29,737 nucleotides of DNA from a virus: positions 1 through 29,737 of IMG/VR virus record IMGVR_UViG_3300017727_000097. One strand, 5' to 3'. This document shows, in pieces, positions 5,787 through 14,400 of the stretch; within the stretch, counting starts at the first letter, position 1; every line of letters starts with the position of its first letter. The translations under genes and the position numbers were made by a program. The notes below the pieces were generated by a model. That model was given only the letters and a program-made list of their open reading frames with translations. It was not told the DNA's origin and made no database searches.

Positions 5787-6133
5787 GTTACTCGACTGAG
5801 GATATAATTAATGATTGGTCATCAGTCGAATCCGACTTTAACAAAATCTATAACATTTTAGAACCTTTGGAATTAGAATGGCGTAAATTTTGGCGATTGT
5901 TAGGTACAATACCTATAGACCAGTCTTTATTCTTTGGACCGCAATATAACGCCATTGTTAATGGTGAAGATCCAAAGGAAGCGTTATCCGATGAACCACC
6001 AAAAAACTGGTATAAGGAAGAGTTAGATAAACGCAGAAATAGATCAGGTCGTCAAAGACAGGCAACAAGTATAGATGAAATGATCTCGGATCAGAAAAGA
6101 ATAGGTAAGGAAGATGCCTCCAGTACAAGCTAA
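5439..6133 (+). CDS. Tail assembly chaperone, frameshifted long form (gpGT-like)
   Basis: A -1 slip at CCCAAAA (5777-5783) joins 5439-5783 to the frame 5783-6133, giving about 231 residues. The downstream frame is open from the slip site with no stop and has no ATG near its beginning; the only start a simple ORF caller can use is TTG at 5867, which has no good ribosome site. The added part has 'NILEPLELEWRKFWRLLGTI' and 'SLFFGPQYNAIVNGEDPKEA', and ends in a charged, basic segment (KEELDKRRNRSGRQRQ). In lambda the T extension contacts tail tube subunits while the G part binds the tape measure. The stop overlaps the tape measure start by 20 bases. Confidence 0.88.
5777..5829 (+). promoter_or_regulatory. 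Programmed -1 ribosomal frameshift element
   Basis: Three parts are visible. The slippery heptamer C CCA AAA at 5777-5783 has the X XXY YYZ form in the correct phase. An 8-nt spacer (5784-5791) begins with the zero-frame stop TAA. A perfect 8-bp stem, TCGACTGA at 5792-5799 with TCAGTCGA at 5822-5829, encloses a 22-nt loop. Spacer length and stem position are those of known -1 sites. A pairing of loop GGAT (5800-5803) with ATCC (5830-5833) is possible on paper, but leaves no linker nucleotides and is unlikely to form a real pseudoknot. Confidence 0.9.
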
Positions 6134-9100
6134 AGTCGGATTTTTAAAACTCATCATAGGTGCAACTCCTGTTGCCGAAGGATTACAAGCTGACCTAGCA
6201 AAAAGTGGTAAGGCTATGTCCGAAGCCACAAAAAGAATGCAGGCTGTTCAGTATTCTATGATCACAGGTGCTATGGTCGGTATTGCTGCTGTAACATTTG
6301 AGTTAGTAAAAGCCATACAGGCTAGCGCAGCATTCGAGTCAGCTTTCGCAGGTATCAGAAAAACAGTAGAAGCAAGCGATAAAGAATTTAAAGATTTAGC
6401 ACAAAATATCCTGCGTATGTCAACGGCTATACCTGTTTCTGCTCAGGAATTATCTAGAATTGGTGAACTTGGTGGTCAGTTAGGTATTGCAGTTCAAAAC
6501 TTACCAGAATTTATTGCCACAGTTTCTACTCTTGCAACAACTACTAACTTAACTGTAGATAATGCAGCTCTTGGTTTAGCTAGGCTCGATGCTATTGCAC
6601 AAACTAATGGTGAAACCTTTTCCAATTTAGCTTCAACAATCGTAGATTTAGGAAACAACTTCGCAGCTACAGAGTCAGAAATTATGACTACAGTTTTGCG
6701 TATTGCACAGGCAGCAGCTCAGGTTGGTGCTACTACACAAGATGCACTTGCTTTTGCTACGGCACTTCAGGCAATTGGTGTTCCTGCTCAGGCTGGTGGT
6801 ACTGCTGTAGCTCGTGTATTTCAAAGTATCCAATCAGCAATAATCCAAGCTGGTGACGAAGCTGATATGTTCTCAAAAGTAGCTGCAAGATCAGGCAAAG
6901 TTTCAGCAGAAGGATTTGCACAAATGTTCGGTGATGATCCTGCTATGGCAGCTGCGGCGTTTATAGAAGGTCTTGCCGAAATGAACAAATCTGGTGAAGA
7001 TACTATGACTGTTCTAGAAAAACTGGGACTATCTCAAAGAAGAACAACTCTAGCAATTCTAGGTTTAGCTGAGGCAGGTGATCTTCTACCTAGAGTTTTA
7101 GAGACAGGTAGAACAGCATTTGAGGAAAATACAGCAGCAACGGATGAGGCTATAAAGAGATATACGACTCTAGAGGCACAATTACAAATTACTAAAAACG
7201 CTTTCAACGAATTACAAGTTTCTCTAGGAGATCAGTTAATGCCTGTTGCAAAAGGTTTTAATGATGTAATACAAGAAACAATTTTAGGTTTTAGAGAATT
7301 TAATTTATTATTACCAACTTTGATTGGACTGACTACTAGCTTTTCACTAGTTATATTAAGAGCTTTAAATATTTTAATGCCAATCACAAAAAGAGTTAAA
7401 CAGTTTGGATTTGCTCTACGACTAGCTCTTACAGGACCAGTGGGTTGGATCGCTGCAATCGTAGCTGCTTTATCTATTTTTGCTGTCAAAATGATGAATG
7501 CAAGAGGTGAAGCTGAACAATTACAAAGAACACTTGAAGCCTTTGCACAAGATGGTGAAGTCACAAAAAATACAATAAAAGCTCTTACTGAAGTTACAAA
7601 TGAATATGCCAACGCACTTAACCGATTACAAGAGGAAGATAGAAGAGAAGTACGAGGAAGTATCATTGAGGGACTCGCAGGAACACCTGCTGAAAGATCA
7701 GCATATTTAAATGATCTAGATACGACTATCGAAAAAAATAAAGATCTTATAGATGTTGCTGATGATCTTCTTACACATGGTATGGGTGCTGATCTTAGAA
7801 AAAATGTGCAAAATGGAACAATCAAGACTTTTGAAGAGTTCCAAGAATTTGCTCAGAGATATTCAGGTTATTTATCTACCATAAACCAGCAAACAGATGA
7901 ACAAATGGAATTAATGTTTCAGGCTTTCCAAACAGATGATTATAGAAAATATTTGAATGATGCTGAAAATGGTTTAAAAGAACAAAATAGATTATTAGAA
8001 ATAGAGTTAGAGATAGCTAGAGAAATTAATACAGCAACTACTGAATATGAACAAGCAAGAGATCAGAAGATCAGAGATGATGCTATGGAAGCTCTTGGTA
8101 TCACAAGATTGGCTGAGAAAAGAACAAGACACCGAGAAGAACAAGAAAGAGAAATTGAAAATTATATAAAGAAAAATAAAAAAATGTCTGATACTGAAAA
8201 AGCACTTCAGGCAGAAAAAGAAGCAATACTTCAACTAGATACTGTCTATTCAACTGTTACAGATAATATGAAAAAATCTACAGACTCTTTTGTACAGAGT
8301 TTTGAAGCATTACCAGATGTAACAATTAAGACAGCAGAGGAGATGGCAAAAAACTTTGCAGAAAGATTAGCTCTCGCAGAAATTTTTGAATCACAAATGC
8401 AACAATTAGAATTTGCAGGGCTGGATGATCTAGGTTTATTTGCTTCTACTTTAGGACCAGAGTTTGCACCACAGTTACAAGAATTACTTAATAATCCAGA
8501 AATAGCAAGAGCTATTGAAGCTGGTTTAGAGGGACAAAGAATTACTGCTAGTGAAAAATTAAAAGAAAATACCGAGAAAGTTAGAGCTACTTATGGTGAA
8601 GAGTTTGAATTATTAGGTAAAGATATTGGTGGTAACTTAATGATCGGTGCAGTTCTTGGTTTAGAGGGTGAAGAACAAATATACTATGACGCTATTGATC
8701 GTATAATATCTGAGGGTATAGTGGTCGCAAACGATGCTGCTGGTAACTCATCACCATCTCGTAAAACAGCAAGAATATCTAAATTCATGATGTTAGGTTT
8801 TGTAAAAGGTATCAAAGATAACTACCCAGCATTAGAAACAGAATTTAAAGATACAATGATTGATCTTGTAAATATAGCTGAGCAAAGTGTTACTGATGCT
8901 ATGAGCAGGATCCAAACTGTTTTTGGTAGTCAATTTAGCTTATTTGGATCGCAAAAAAGTTTATTAAGCGAAGAGCAAAAGTATAACGATCTTCTTATAG
9001 AAAGAGATAAACTACTTCAAGGTAATAGTGCTAGACAGGTACTAGCTATTAGAGAAGCACAAGACAAAGTAGATTTTCTTAGAATTGCTTACGCTGAGGG

Positions 9101-9905
9101 AACAATTAGTGCTGAGGAATTAGCTGTTGCTGAAGAGGAGCTAGCTGAGGCACAGAATGCTAGACAAACACAACTTAATAATGTAAATAAACAAATAGAA
9201 GATTCACAAATATCTCAAGCTGAAAGTATGATGAGTTTGGCCAATCAGGCTTTCCAAATACTACAGCTTGGACCAGAGGGTATAAATCAATTTAAGAAAA
9301 TTGCTGAAGTTTTAGGTATCGATAGTGGTTTGATTGAAACTGTTACTGGTAAAACAGAACAGTTGGCTAACACTATAGGAAAAGATTTTGCAGGTGTTAT
9401 TAATGATTTTGGACAAGATTACTTCAACTTAAATATGAAAATGGAACAAGAAGAAATAACTATTAAAGCTGATGCCTCACAAGCAAACAATGCACTTAGT
9501 AATTTTATAAATAATTATGTTGCTGCTCAAAACTTTGCAAGTGAAAACCCAATTGTTTTAGCAGCTGCAAAAGCAGGAATACCTATGGGTGCAGGTGGTA
9601 TGCGTATGTATGCTGGTGGTGGTCGTATTCCGATGTTTGCTAATGGTGGAACATTAAGAAGTGGTTTAGGTCTAGTAGGTGAGTACGGACCAGAAATGGT
9701 GCGAGCAATACCTGGTGGTGGTGTTGATATAACGCCAATAGGTAATCATGGTAGAAGTACAATTTCCATATCTAATCTAAATGTAAATGTTGTTGGTGTA
9801 CCATCTGATCCGTCACAAGCAAGAAAAGCCGCAATAGAAATAAGAAAAGCATTACACAAGCTAGATCGTGAAGGATTAATAGGAACAGGTATAAGAGGTA
9901 GATAA
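6114..9905 (+). CDS. Tail tape measure protein (TP901-type)
   Basis: 1263 residues, the standard tape measure slot after the chaperones. Residues about 1-70 are an Ala-rich helical start; about 75-360 are the PhageMin_Tail (TP901) domain ('FESAFAGIRKTVEAS', 'IPVSAQELSRIGELGGQLGI', 'VPAQAGGTAVARVFQSIQSA'). Residues about 395-465 contain hydrophobic stretches (LLPTLIGLTTSFSLVILRAL and GPVGWIAAIVAALSIFAV) suited to membrane insertion at infection. Long charged coiled-coil stretches follow (about 480-740, 960-1050). The C-terminus has the common Gly-rich motif 'FANGGTLRSGLGLVGEYGPE' then 'PGGGVDITPIGNHG'. It sets tail length and helps DNA enter the cell. No lysozyme or peptidase domain is obvious. 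At about 1.5 angstrom per residue, the tail would be near 190 nm long; this is an estimate from the family rule. Confidence 0.96.
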   Translation: MPPVQAKVGFLKLIIGATPVAEGLQADLAKSGKAMSEATKRMQAVQYSMITGAMVGIAAVTFELVKAIQASAAFESAFAGIRKTVEASDKEFKDLAQNILRMSTAIPVSAQELSRIGELGGQLGIAVQNLPEFIATVSTLATTTNLTVDNAALGLARLDAIAQTNGETFSNLASTIVDLGNNFAATESEIMTTVLRIAQAAAQVGATTQDALAFATALQAIGVPAQAGGTAVARVFQSIQSAIIQAGDEADMFSKVAARSGKVSAEGFAQMFGDDPAMAAAAFIEGLAEMNKSGEDTMTVLEKLGLSQRRTTLAILGLAEAGDLLPRVLETGRTAFEENTAATDEAIKRYTTLEAQLQITKNAFNELQVSLGDQLMPVAKGFNDVIQETILGFREFNLLLPTLIGLTTSFSLVILRALNILMPITKRVKQFGFALRLALTGPVGWIAAIVAALSIFAVKMMNARGEAEQLQRTLEAFAQDGEVTKNTIKALTEVTNEYANALNRLQEEDRREVRGSIIEGLAGTPAERSAYLNDLDTTIEKNKDLIDVADDLLTHGMGADLRKNVQNGTIKTFEEFQEFAQRYSGYLSTINQQTDEQMELMFQAFQTDDYRKYLNDAENGLKEQNRLLEIELEIAREINTATTEYEQARDQKIRDDAMEALGITRLAEKRTRHREEQEREIENYIKKNKKMSDTEKALQAEKEAILQLDTVYSTVTDNMKKSTDSFVQSFEALPDVTIKTAEEMAKNFAERLALAEIFESQMQQLEFAGLDDLGLFASTLGPEFAPQLQELLNNPEIARAIEAGLEGQRITASEKLKENTEKVRATYGEEFELLGKDIGGNLMIGAVLGLEGEEQIYYDAIDRIISEGIVVANDAAGNSSPSRKTARISKFMMLGFVKGIKDNYPALETEFKDTMIDLVNIAEQSVTDAMSRIQTVFGSQFSLFGSQKSLLSEEQKYNDLLIERDKLLQGNSARQVLAIREAQDKVDFLRIAYAEGTISAEELAVAEEELAEAQNARQTQLNNVNKQIEDSQISQAESMMSLANQAFQILQLGPEGINQFKKIAEVLGIDSGLIETVTGKTEQLANTIGKDFAGVINDFGQDYFNLNMKMEQEEITIKADASQANNALSNFINNYVAAQNFASENPIVLAAAKAGIPMGAGGMRMYAGGGRIPMFANGGTLRSGLGLVGEYGPEMVRAIPGGGVDITPIGNHGRSTISISNLNVNVVGVPSDPSQARKAAIEIRKALHKLDREGLIGTGIRGR

Positions 9906-10015
9906 TGAAAGATGACTTTGTACTTCCAGATAATATGTTTACAGATAATCCTGTATTCGTAGATACTTCAAAAGATTTTGAAGCAGATGATTGTGGGGAC
10001 TCATGCAAGATATAA
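9905..10015 (+). CDS. Tiny acidic protein (36 aa) after tape measure
   Basis: The ATG at 9905 overlaps the tape measure stop as TAATG. The 36-residue product is acidic, MKDDFVLPDNMFTDNPVFVD at the start, and ends with a CGDSC pair (Cys 30 and 34). The next ORF starts inside it (10003). It is too short for fold recognition. The overlap with both neighbours, in a stretch where four starts in succession are coupled, makes a real gene likely. Function unknown. Confidence 0.55.
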   Translation: MKDDFVLPDNMFTDNPVFVDTSKDFEADDCGDSCKI

Positions 10016-10092
10016 TTTATTCACACGCTAACTTTCATCAACAACACAAAGCTACTCACGATAATGAATATGTTGAATGGGAAGAAGAGTAA
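10003..10092 (+). CDS. Tiny His-rich acidic protein (29 aa)
   Basis: The ATG at 10003 lies inside the previous small gene (13-base overlap), with GGGGA four bases before it. The 29-residue product has four His (SHANFHQQHKATHDNEY) and ends acidic (EWEEE). Its TAA overlaps the next ATG as TAATG. I do not recognise it; the histidines could bind metal, but that is a guess. Existence is supported only by the chain of overlaps. Confidence 0.45.
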   Translation: MQDIIYSHANFHQQHKATHDNEYVEWEEE

Positions 10093-10214
10093 TGATAGAC
10101 AACAAAGATAAAGAAGTTTTAAAACCATGTAAATCAGATTTTAAATGTGGTAATTATTTTTATGGACCTAAATATAAGTATTGTGAACAATGTAGAGCAA
10201 AGGATATGTGCTAA
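10092..10214 (+). CDS. Small Cys-rich protein, possible zinc knuckle (40 aa)
   Basis: 40 residues, basic, with cysteines at 13, 19, 31, 34 and 40. 'YCEQCRAKDMC' and the preceding 'CKSDFKC' give C-x5-C-x11-C-x2-C, a spacing able to hold one zinc ion. It begins and ends on TAATG overlaps. Position after the tape measure and before the distal tail gene suggests a tail-tip or regulatory accessory, but no family is recognised. The regular cysteine spacing makes this the most credible of the three tiny genes here. Confidence 0.6.
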   Translation: MIDNKDKEVLKPCKSDFKCGNYFYGPKYKYCEQCRAKDMC

Positions 10215-11446
10215 TGGCTAATACAGTAACAATAGGAAGATTAAGTTTTACATCACCAGCTACTTTAAGTGATAGTAAGAGTGGTACTAGTCATGAGTTT
10301 ACTATTACTGGTAAGTTTGTGACAGAAACATTGGCAGAAGTAAAATATCTTAGAGATGAGTTATTAGCAAAAGCTAATGGTTACTATATAGTTCCTTTCA
10401 CTTGGGAGGGTGATGATACTGTGTCTGGTTATGTAAAAGTAACAAGTGCCTCTGTAAATACACAAAGAGTAAATATTGGTGGTTACGATTATTCAATTTC
10501 TATGGAATTTTTAGGGAACATAGGTGAAGTAGAATTAGAAAGTCAATTCTCAGGTGCTTTACTAGAAAATGATCACTCTATAACTTCTACAACTAAACAG
10601 TTTTATGCACCACCAACAAATCACTACAGTCATGATCATAGTAACGAGCCAACAAGTTTTGAAAGAGTAGGGGAAGATGGATCTATTTATGCAAAATTCG
10701 GATCTTCTGTTAGATCTAACAATGCAAAATTTTTAGTAGATCCGAGTGATTTTTATAAAAATGCTTGTGAAATCTATACAAAAGATAGTTCTGATACAGA
10801 AAGGCTACGATGTGGTTTAGAAACACCAAATTTTCCGACATCGGTAAAGTTGCAAAATGGTTTAGTTCAAATGACATTTGATAACACAACTACACAATCT
10901 AGGTTTAATTTAAGAGCTTATGATGGTGATGGTTACAAATCATTAAAACAAATAGCCGTATCAAGAGGTTCTAGTGAAGTCGAATGGCAAGGTTGGAGAT
11001 CAATTCAAATACTTAAAAATGAACCAGAAGTAGCAACTATTAGATTAACAAGTTATTATGACGCTACTACAAAAGATCAAAGACTTACTTTTGATGTCAC
11101 CCTTCGTAGAGGTGCTAGACACTTTTCAATTGTTGCTACACAGTGGTCAACAGGTAAATTAAATTTAAAAACAACCTCTACATTACCTTTTACTGATAAC
11201 ACGAGTTATGCAGTAATGACTAACGATGACGCTGATGGGAATCAATTGGTTATGGGTTCTCCTCAAAACTTTGATGTCGATACTACAAGTGGTGGGATAA
11301 GTACAACATCGAATACAGCTACAATGAAAGCATTTGTTGGATATGTATTCAATGGCTCCTCTGCAACTTCTTACGATACTGCTGACAGTATTAGAGATCA
11401 ATATTTAGATAATATTTATGAAGTTGTGAGGATCGTTAAGTCATGA
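10214..11446 (+). CDS. Distal tail protein-like minor tail protein
   Basis: 410 residues from ATG 10214. An in-frame GTG at 10208 would add two residues, but the TAATG overlap and AAAGGAT ribosome site favour the ATG. The N-terminal about 120 residues ('VTIGRLSFTSPATLSDSKSG', 'LRDELLAKANGYYIVPFTWE', 'DYSISMEFLGNIGEVELES') resemble the belt domain of distal tail proteins, which form the ring at the end of the tail tube. A His-rich linker (NHYSHDHSNEP) leads to a beta-rich C-terminal domain (about 150-410) that looks like a jelly-roll, perhaps carbohydrate-binding. The stop overlaps the next start as ATGA. The role follows from position right after the tape measure. Confidence 0.65.
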   Translation: MANTVTIGRLSFTSPATLSDSKSGTSHEFTITGKFVTETLAEVKYLRDELLAKANGYYIVPFTWEGDDTVSGYVKVTSASVNTQRVNIGGYDYSISMEFLGNIGEVELESQFSGALLENDHSITSTTKQFYAPPTNHYSHDHSNEPTSFERVGEDGSIYAKFGSSVRSNNAKFLVDPSDFYKNACEIYTKDSSDTERLRCGLETPNFPTSVKLQNGLVQMTFDNTTTQSRFNLRAYDGDGYKSLKQIAVSRGSSEVEWQGWRSIQILKNEPEVATIRLTSYYDATTKDQRLTFDVTLRRGARHFSIVATQWSTGKLNLKTTSTLPFTDNTSYAVMTNDDADGNQLVMGSPQNFDVDTTSGGISTTSNTATMKAFVGYVFNGSSATSYDTADSIRDQYLDNIYEVVRIVKS

Positions 11447-14400
11447 GCGTAACAGAAAAATTAATGGCTCAAGGGCAGTTCAGCCTTGCCTTAAATAAAC
11501 AGGACACACCAAATTCTATAATTAACAGTATTGACGCATGGGGACATATCGTAATTGTTAAGGGAGATCTAAATGTGCAAGAGTTTTCTGACAGCACACT
11601 TTTAAGTGCCGCAAGATATGTAGGCATTGTAGAGTCTCTAGAGCTTGGTATGGAAAACGATGTACAAATTATGGGTACAGGTCTAGTCTCGTATCTTGGT
11701 GATGGCGATACTAGAGGTATGCCTATAGCTACAAGTGGTGGTCCATCAGGAGTAAGAAGTTATAAGAACAAAACTTTAGAACAAACATTAGATAGCACAG
11801 GATCTCCAAAAGGTATTTTAAGAGCAGAAGATGGATCATTTGGTCCCATCAGAAAAGGGACGATAACAGAACCTACTGGTTCAAATACAACTTATACAGG
11901 AAAACATTACACAGAGTCAGTTTTAAAAGCACTCAAGTTTATTTGTTCTGATCTGAATGTTGAATTTAAAGTAAGCACTACAGGTTTATTAGATGCAGGA
12001 CCATCAGCGTCTTTGTTTGCTGGTCATGATACTGATCCAACTGCGATCATAGTTCGTGGTGCAAATGGTCAAGATCCAAACATAACTGGTATAAATACCA
12101 CTAGCTTAGTTGCTCAATATGACGCTTCAGAGTTTGTAAGTCGTGTTGAATTGATTGCAAGCAAGCATGGTGCTGAGGCAAACATAGGATCTGCAACTGC
12201 AAGTTCTATTCCGTATAAAGATTTGTTTGGTGAGAGTCTATTTAGAGCGCAATATGTTTCTGATCCTCAGACAGAGGGAACTAAGAAAAATGAAAGAGCG
12301 CAAGAATATCTTTTAGAACTTAACGAGGTAAAAAAACAATTGAATGTTTCTCTAGAGGAATATGATATAGCAGGAGACTTTACTGTAGGTGATAAAATAT
12401 TTATTTTTGATCCTGATATAGGTTTTGTCGATACTGAGGCAGATAGAGTTAGCGATGGTAGATCTTCTCTATTTGAAACTGTTTATCAAGGTCAAGTATT
12501 AAATCCAACTAAGATCCGAGTATTAGGTATCACTTGGCCGATACAAAATGGTTATGGTGTTTTTTATAGAGATAAAGATGGTAATTATTTAGAACTTACA
12601 GACTATTGTATTTTTGAAACTTCAGATGTTCAATTAGAGATAGGTGATGTTGCACCGACAATTAAAGAAAGTTTAGGGTTTAGTGGTCATACTGTAGATC
12701 TTGTAGGTAGTCCAGATAAATCTATACCTGATACACCATCAGGATTAACTACTGTAGCAGGTACTTACTCAGATGGTAATGGTATATCAAAAGGTTTTGT
12801 AAAGCTGAGTTGGACTGAACCTCTTAATACAGATGGAACATCTATAACTGACGGATCCTTTTATCGTGTTAGGTGGCGAGTAGTTCAAGATACAGATGGC
12901 AACAATATTATTGACGAAAACGATACACAAGTTACAGAATTTAACTATTCAACAGTACAGTTTGATACAAGAGAATTTATTATTTATGATTTGTCACCAA
13001 ACACTTATTATTCTGTAGGTGTCCAAGCAGTAGATATCACTGGTTTTGATAGTGATTTTGCCTCAATATCATCAGTACAAACTCCTGCTGATGGTGGAGC
13101 ACCCAATAAACCTGATGGTTTTGCAACAATAGCCTCTAATCCATTAAGAGTTCAGTTTATACATAACTTAGGTCAAGCAAAAGATAGTAATGGTAATGCA
13201 GTCAGTCCAGTTGTAAATTTCACATTAGCTAAGGATCTTAGTCATCTAAACATATATGCCTCAACAACAAGTGGTTTTGATCTCCAATATAATTCAACTA
13301 CTAACAAAGTTACACAGACAGGTTTTAAAATTGGTCAAATAGTTGCAACTTCAGCTCATATACAAAATGGAATTGCTGCTGTTGGCTATATAGATCTTGA
13401 CAATGCAGATACTCATTATTTTAGAGTGACAGCAGTTGATAGTTCTGGTAATGAGTCTGAGCCTAGTAACGAGCAAACTGGTAATGCTGATCTTGTGAAC
13501 TCAGCTAATATTGCAAACTTAGCTGTTACAAATGCTCTTATTGCTAATGCAGCAATTACAGATCTAAAAGTCGCAGATGTTTCAGCAGGTAAAGTTACAG
13601 CAGGTACAATAGCAGGTCAAACAATTATCCTTAACACTAGTGGTGATACTGGCAATGACTCTATTATAAAATCATCTAACTACTCAACAGGATCAGCTGG
13701 TTGGGCTATAACTTCAGATGGAACAGCAGAGTTTCAAAATGCAACTATTAGAGGATCTTTAAATGCTAGTGATATTACAGCAGGTACTTTGTCATCTGAT
13801 AGACTCGATACTAATTTTATAGCTGTAGGTGGCGCTGCAACGGATGTAAACGATGGATCAACAACTATTGATGGTGGCAACATTACAACAAACAGTATTA
13901 CTGCAAACCAATTGAATTTTACACCTTTACAAGATGGTGATGCAATAACAGATGGAACTATTGCAGGTATAACAATAAATAGTACTGAAATACAAAGTAC
14001 AGGATTTAATAGTTCTAGTGGTTTTCAAATAAGTTCTAATGGTAATGCAATATTTAGAGATGTAACTATTAGAGGTACTCTGGAAGGGACATCACTCACA
14101 GATAACTTTACTTTAGATGGTGGAACAATAAGAACAGCTTCATCAGGATCAAGAGTTGAAATAAAAGAAACATCAAGTGTTGGTATGATCAATTTCTATG
14201 ATAGTTCTGATGAACTAACAATGTCAATGCAAGCATCAACTGATGAATTTCAAATGGTTGGTGGTTTAGATGATAATGTCAAACTAAGCACAGTCTTAGG
14301 TAAGGAACTAGAACTTAATGCAGGTACTATAAAAATTAATGCTTATGGTAACGCCTCAGGTGGTCCAATAAATCTAGGTACACCAGGAACTAATAATATT

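Noticed and set aside
5800-5833. Pseudoknot at the frameshift site (GGAT with ATCC)
   Set aside because: The two stems would abut with no linker to cross an 8-bp stem, so the geometry is not feasible; a simple stem-loop is enough.
5867-6133. Separate 88-codon gene starting at TTG
   Set aside because: The frame is open back to the slippery site at 5783 without a start signal; it is better explained as the frameshift extension of the chaperone.
7232-7825. 197-codon open frame on the - strand inside the tape measure gene
   Set aside because: It lies fully antisense to a strongly supported domain of the tape measure, has no ribosome site of note, and its composition (Ser/Cys/Ile-rich) is that of a complement of helical coding sequence.
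10208-10213. GTG start for the distal tail gene
   Set aside because: It adds only two residues; ATG 10214 has the TAATG overlap seen throughout and a proper ribosome-site spacing.
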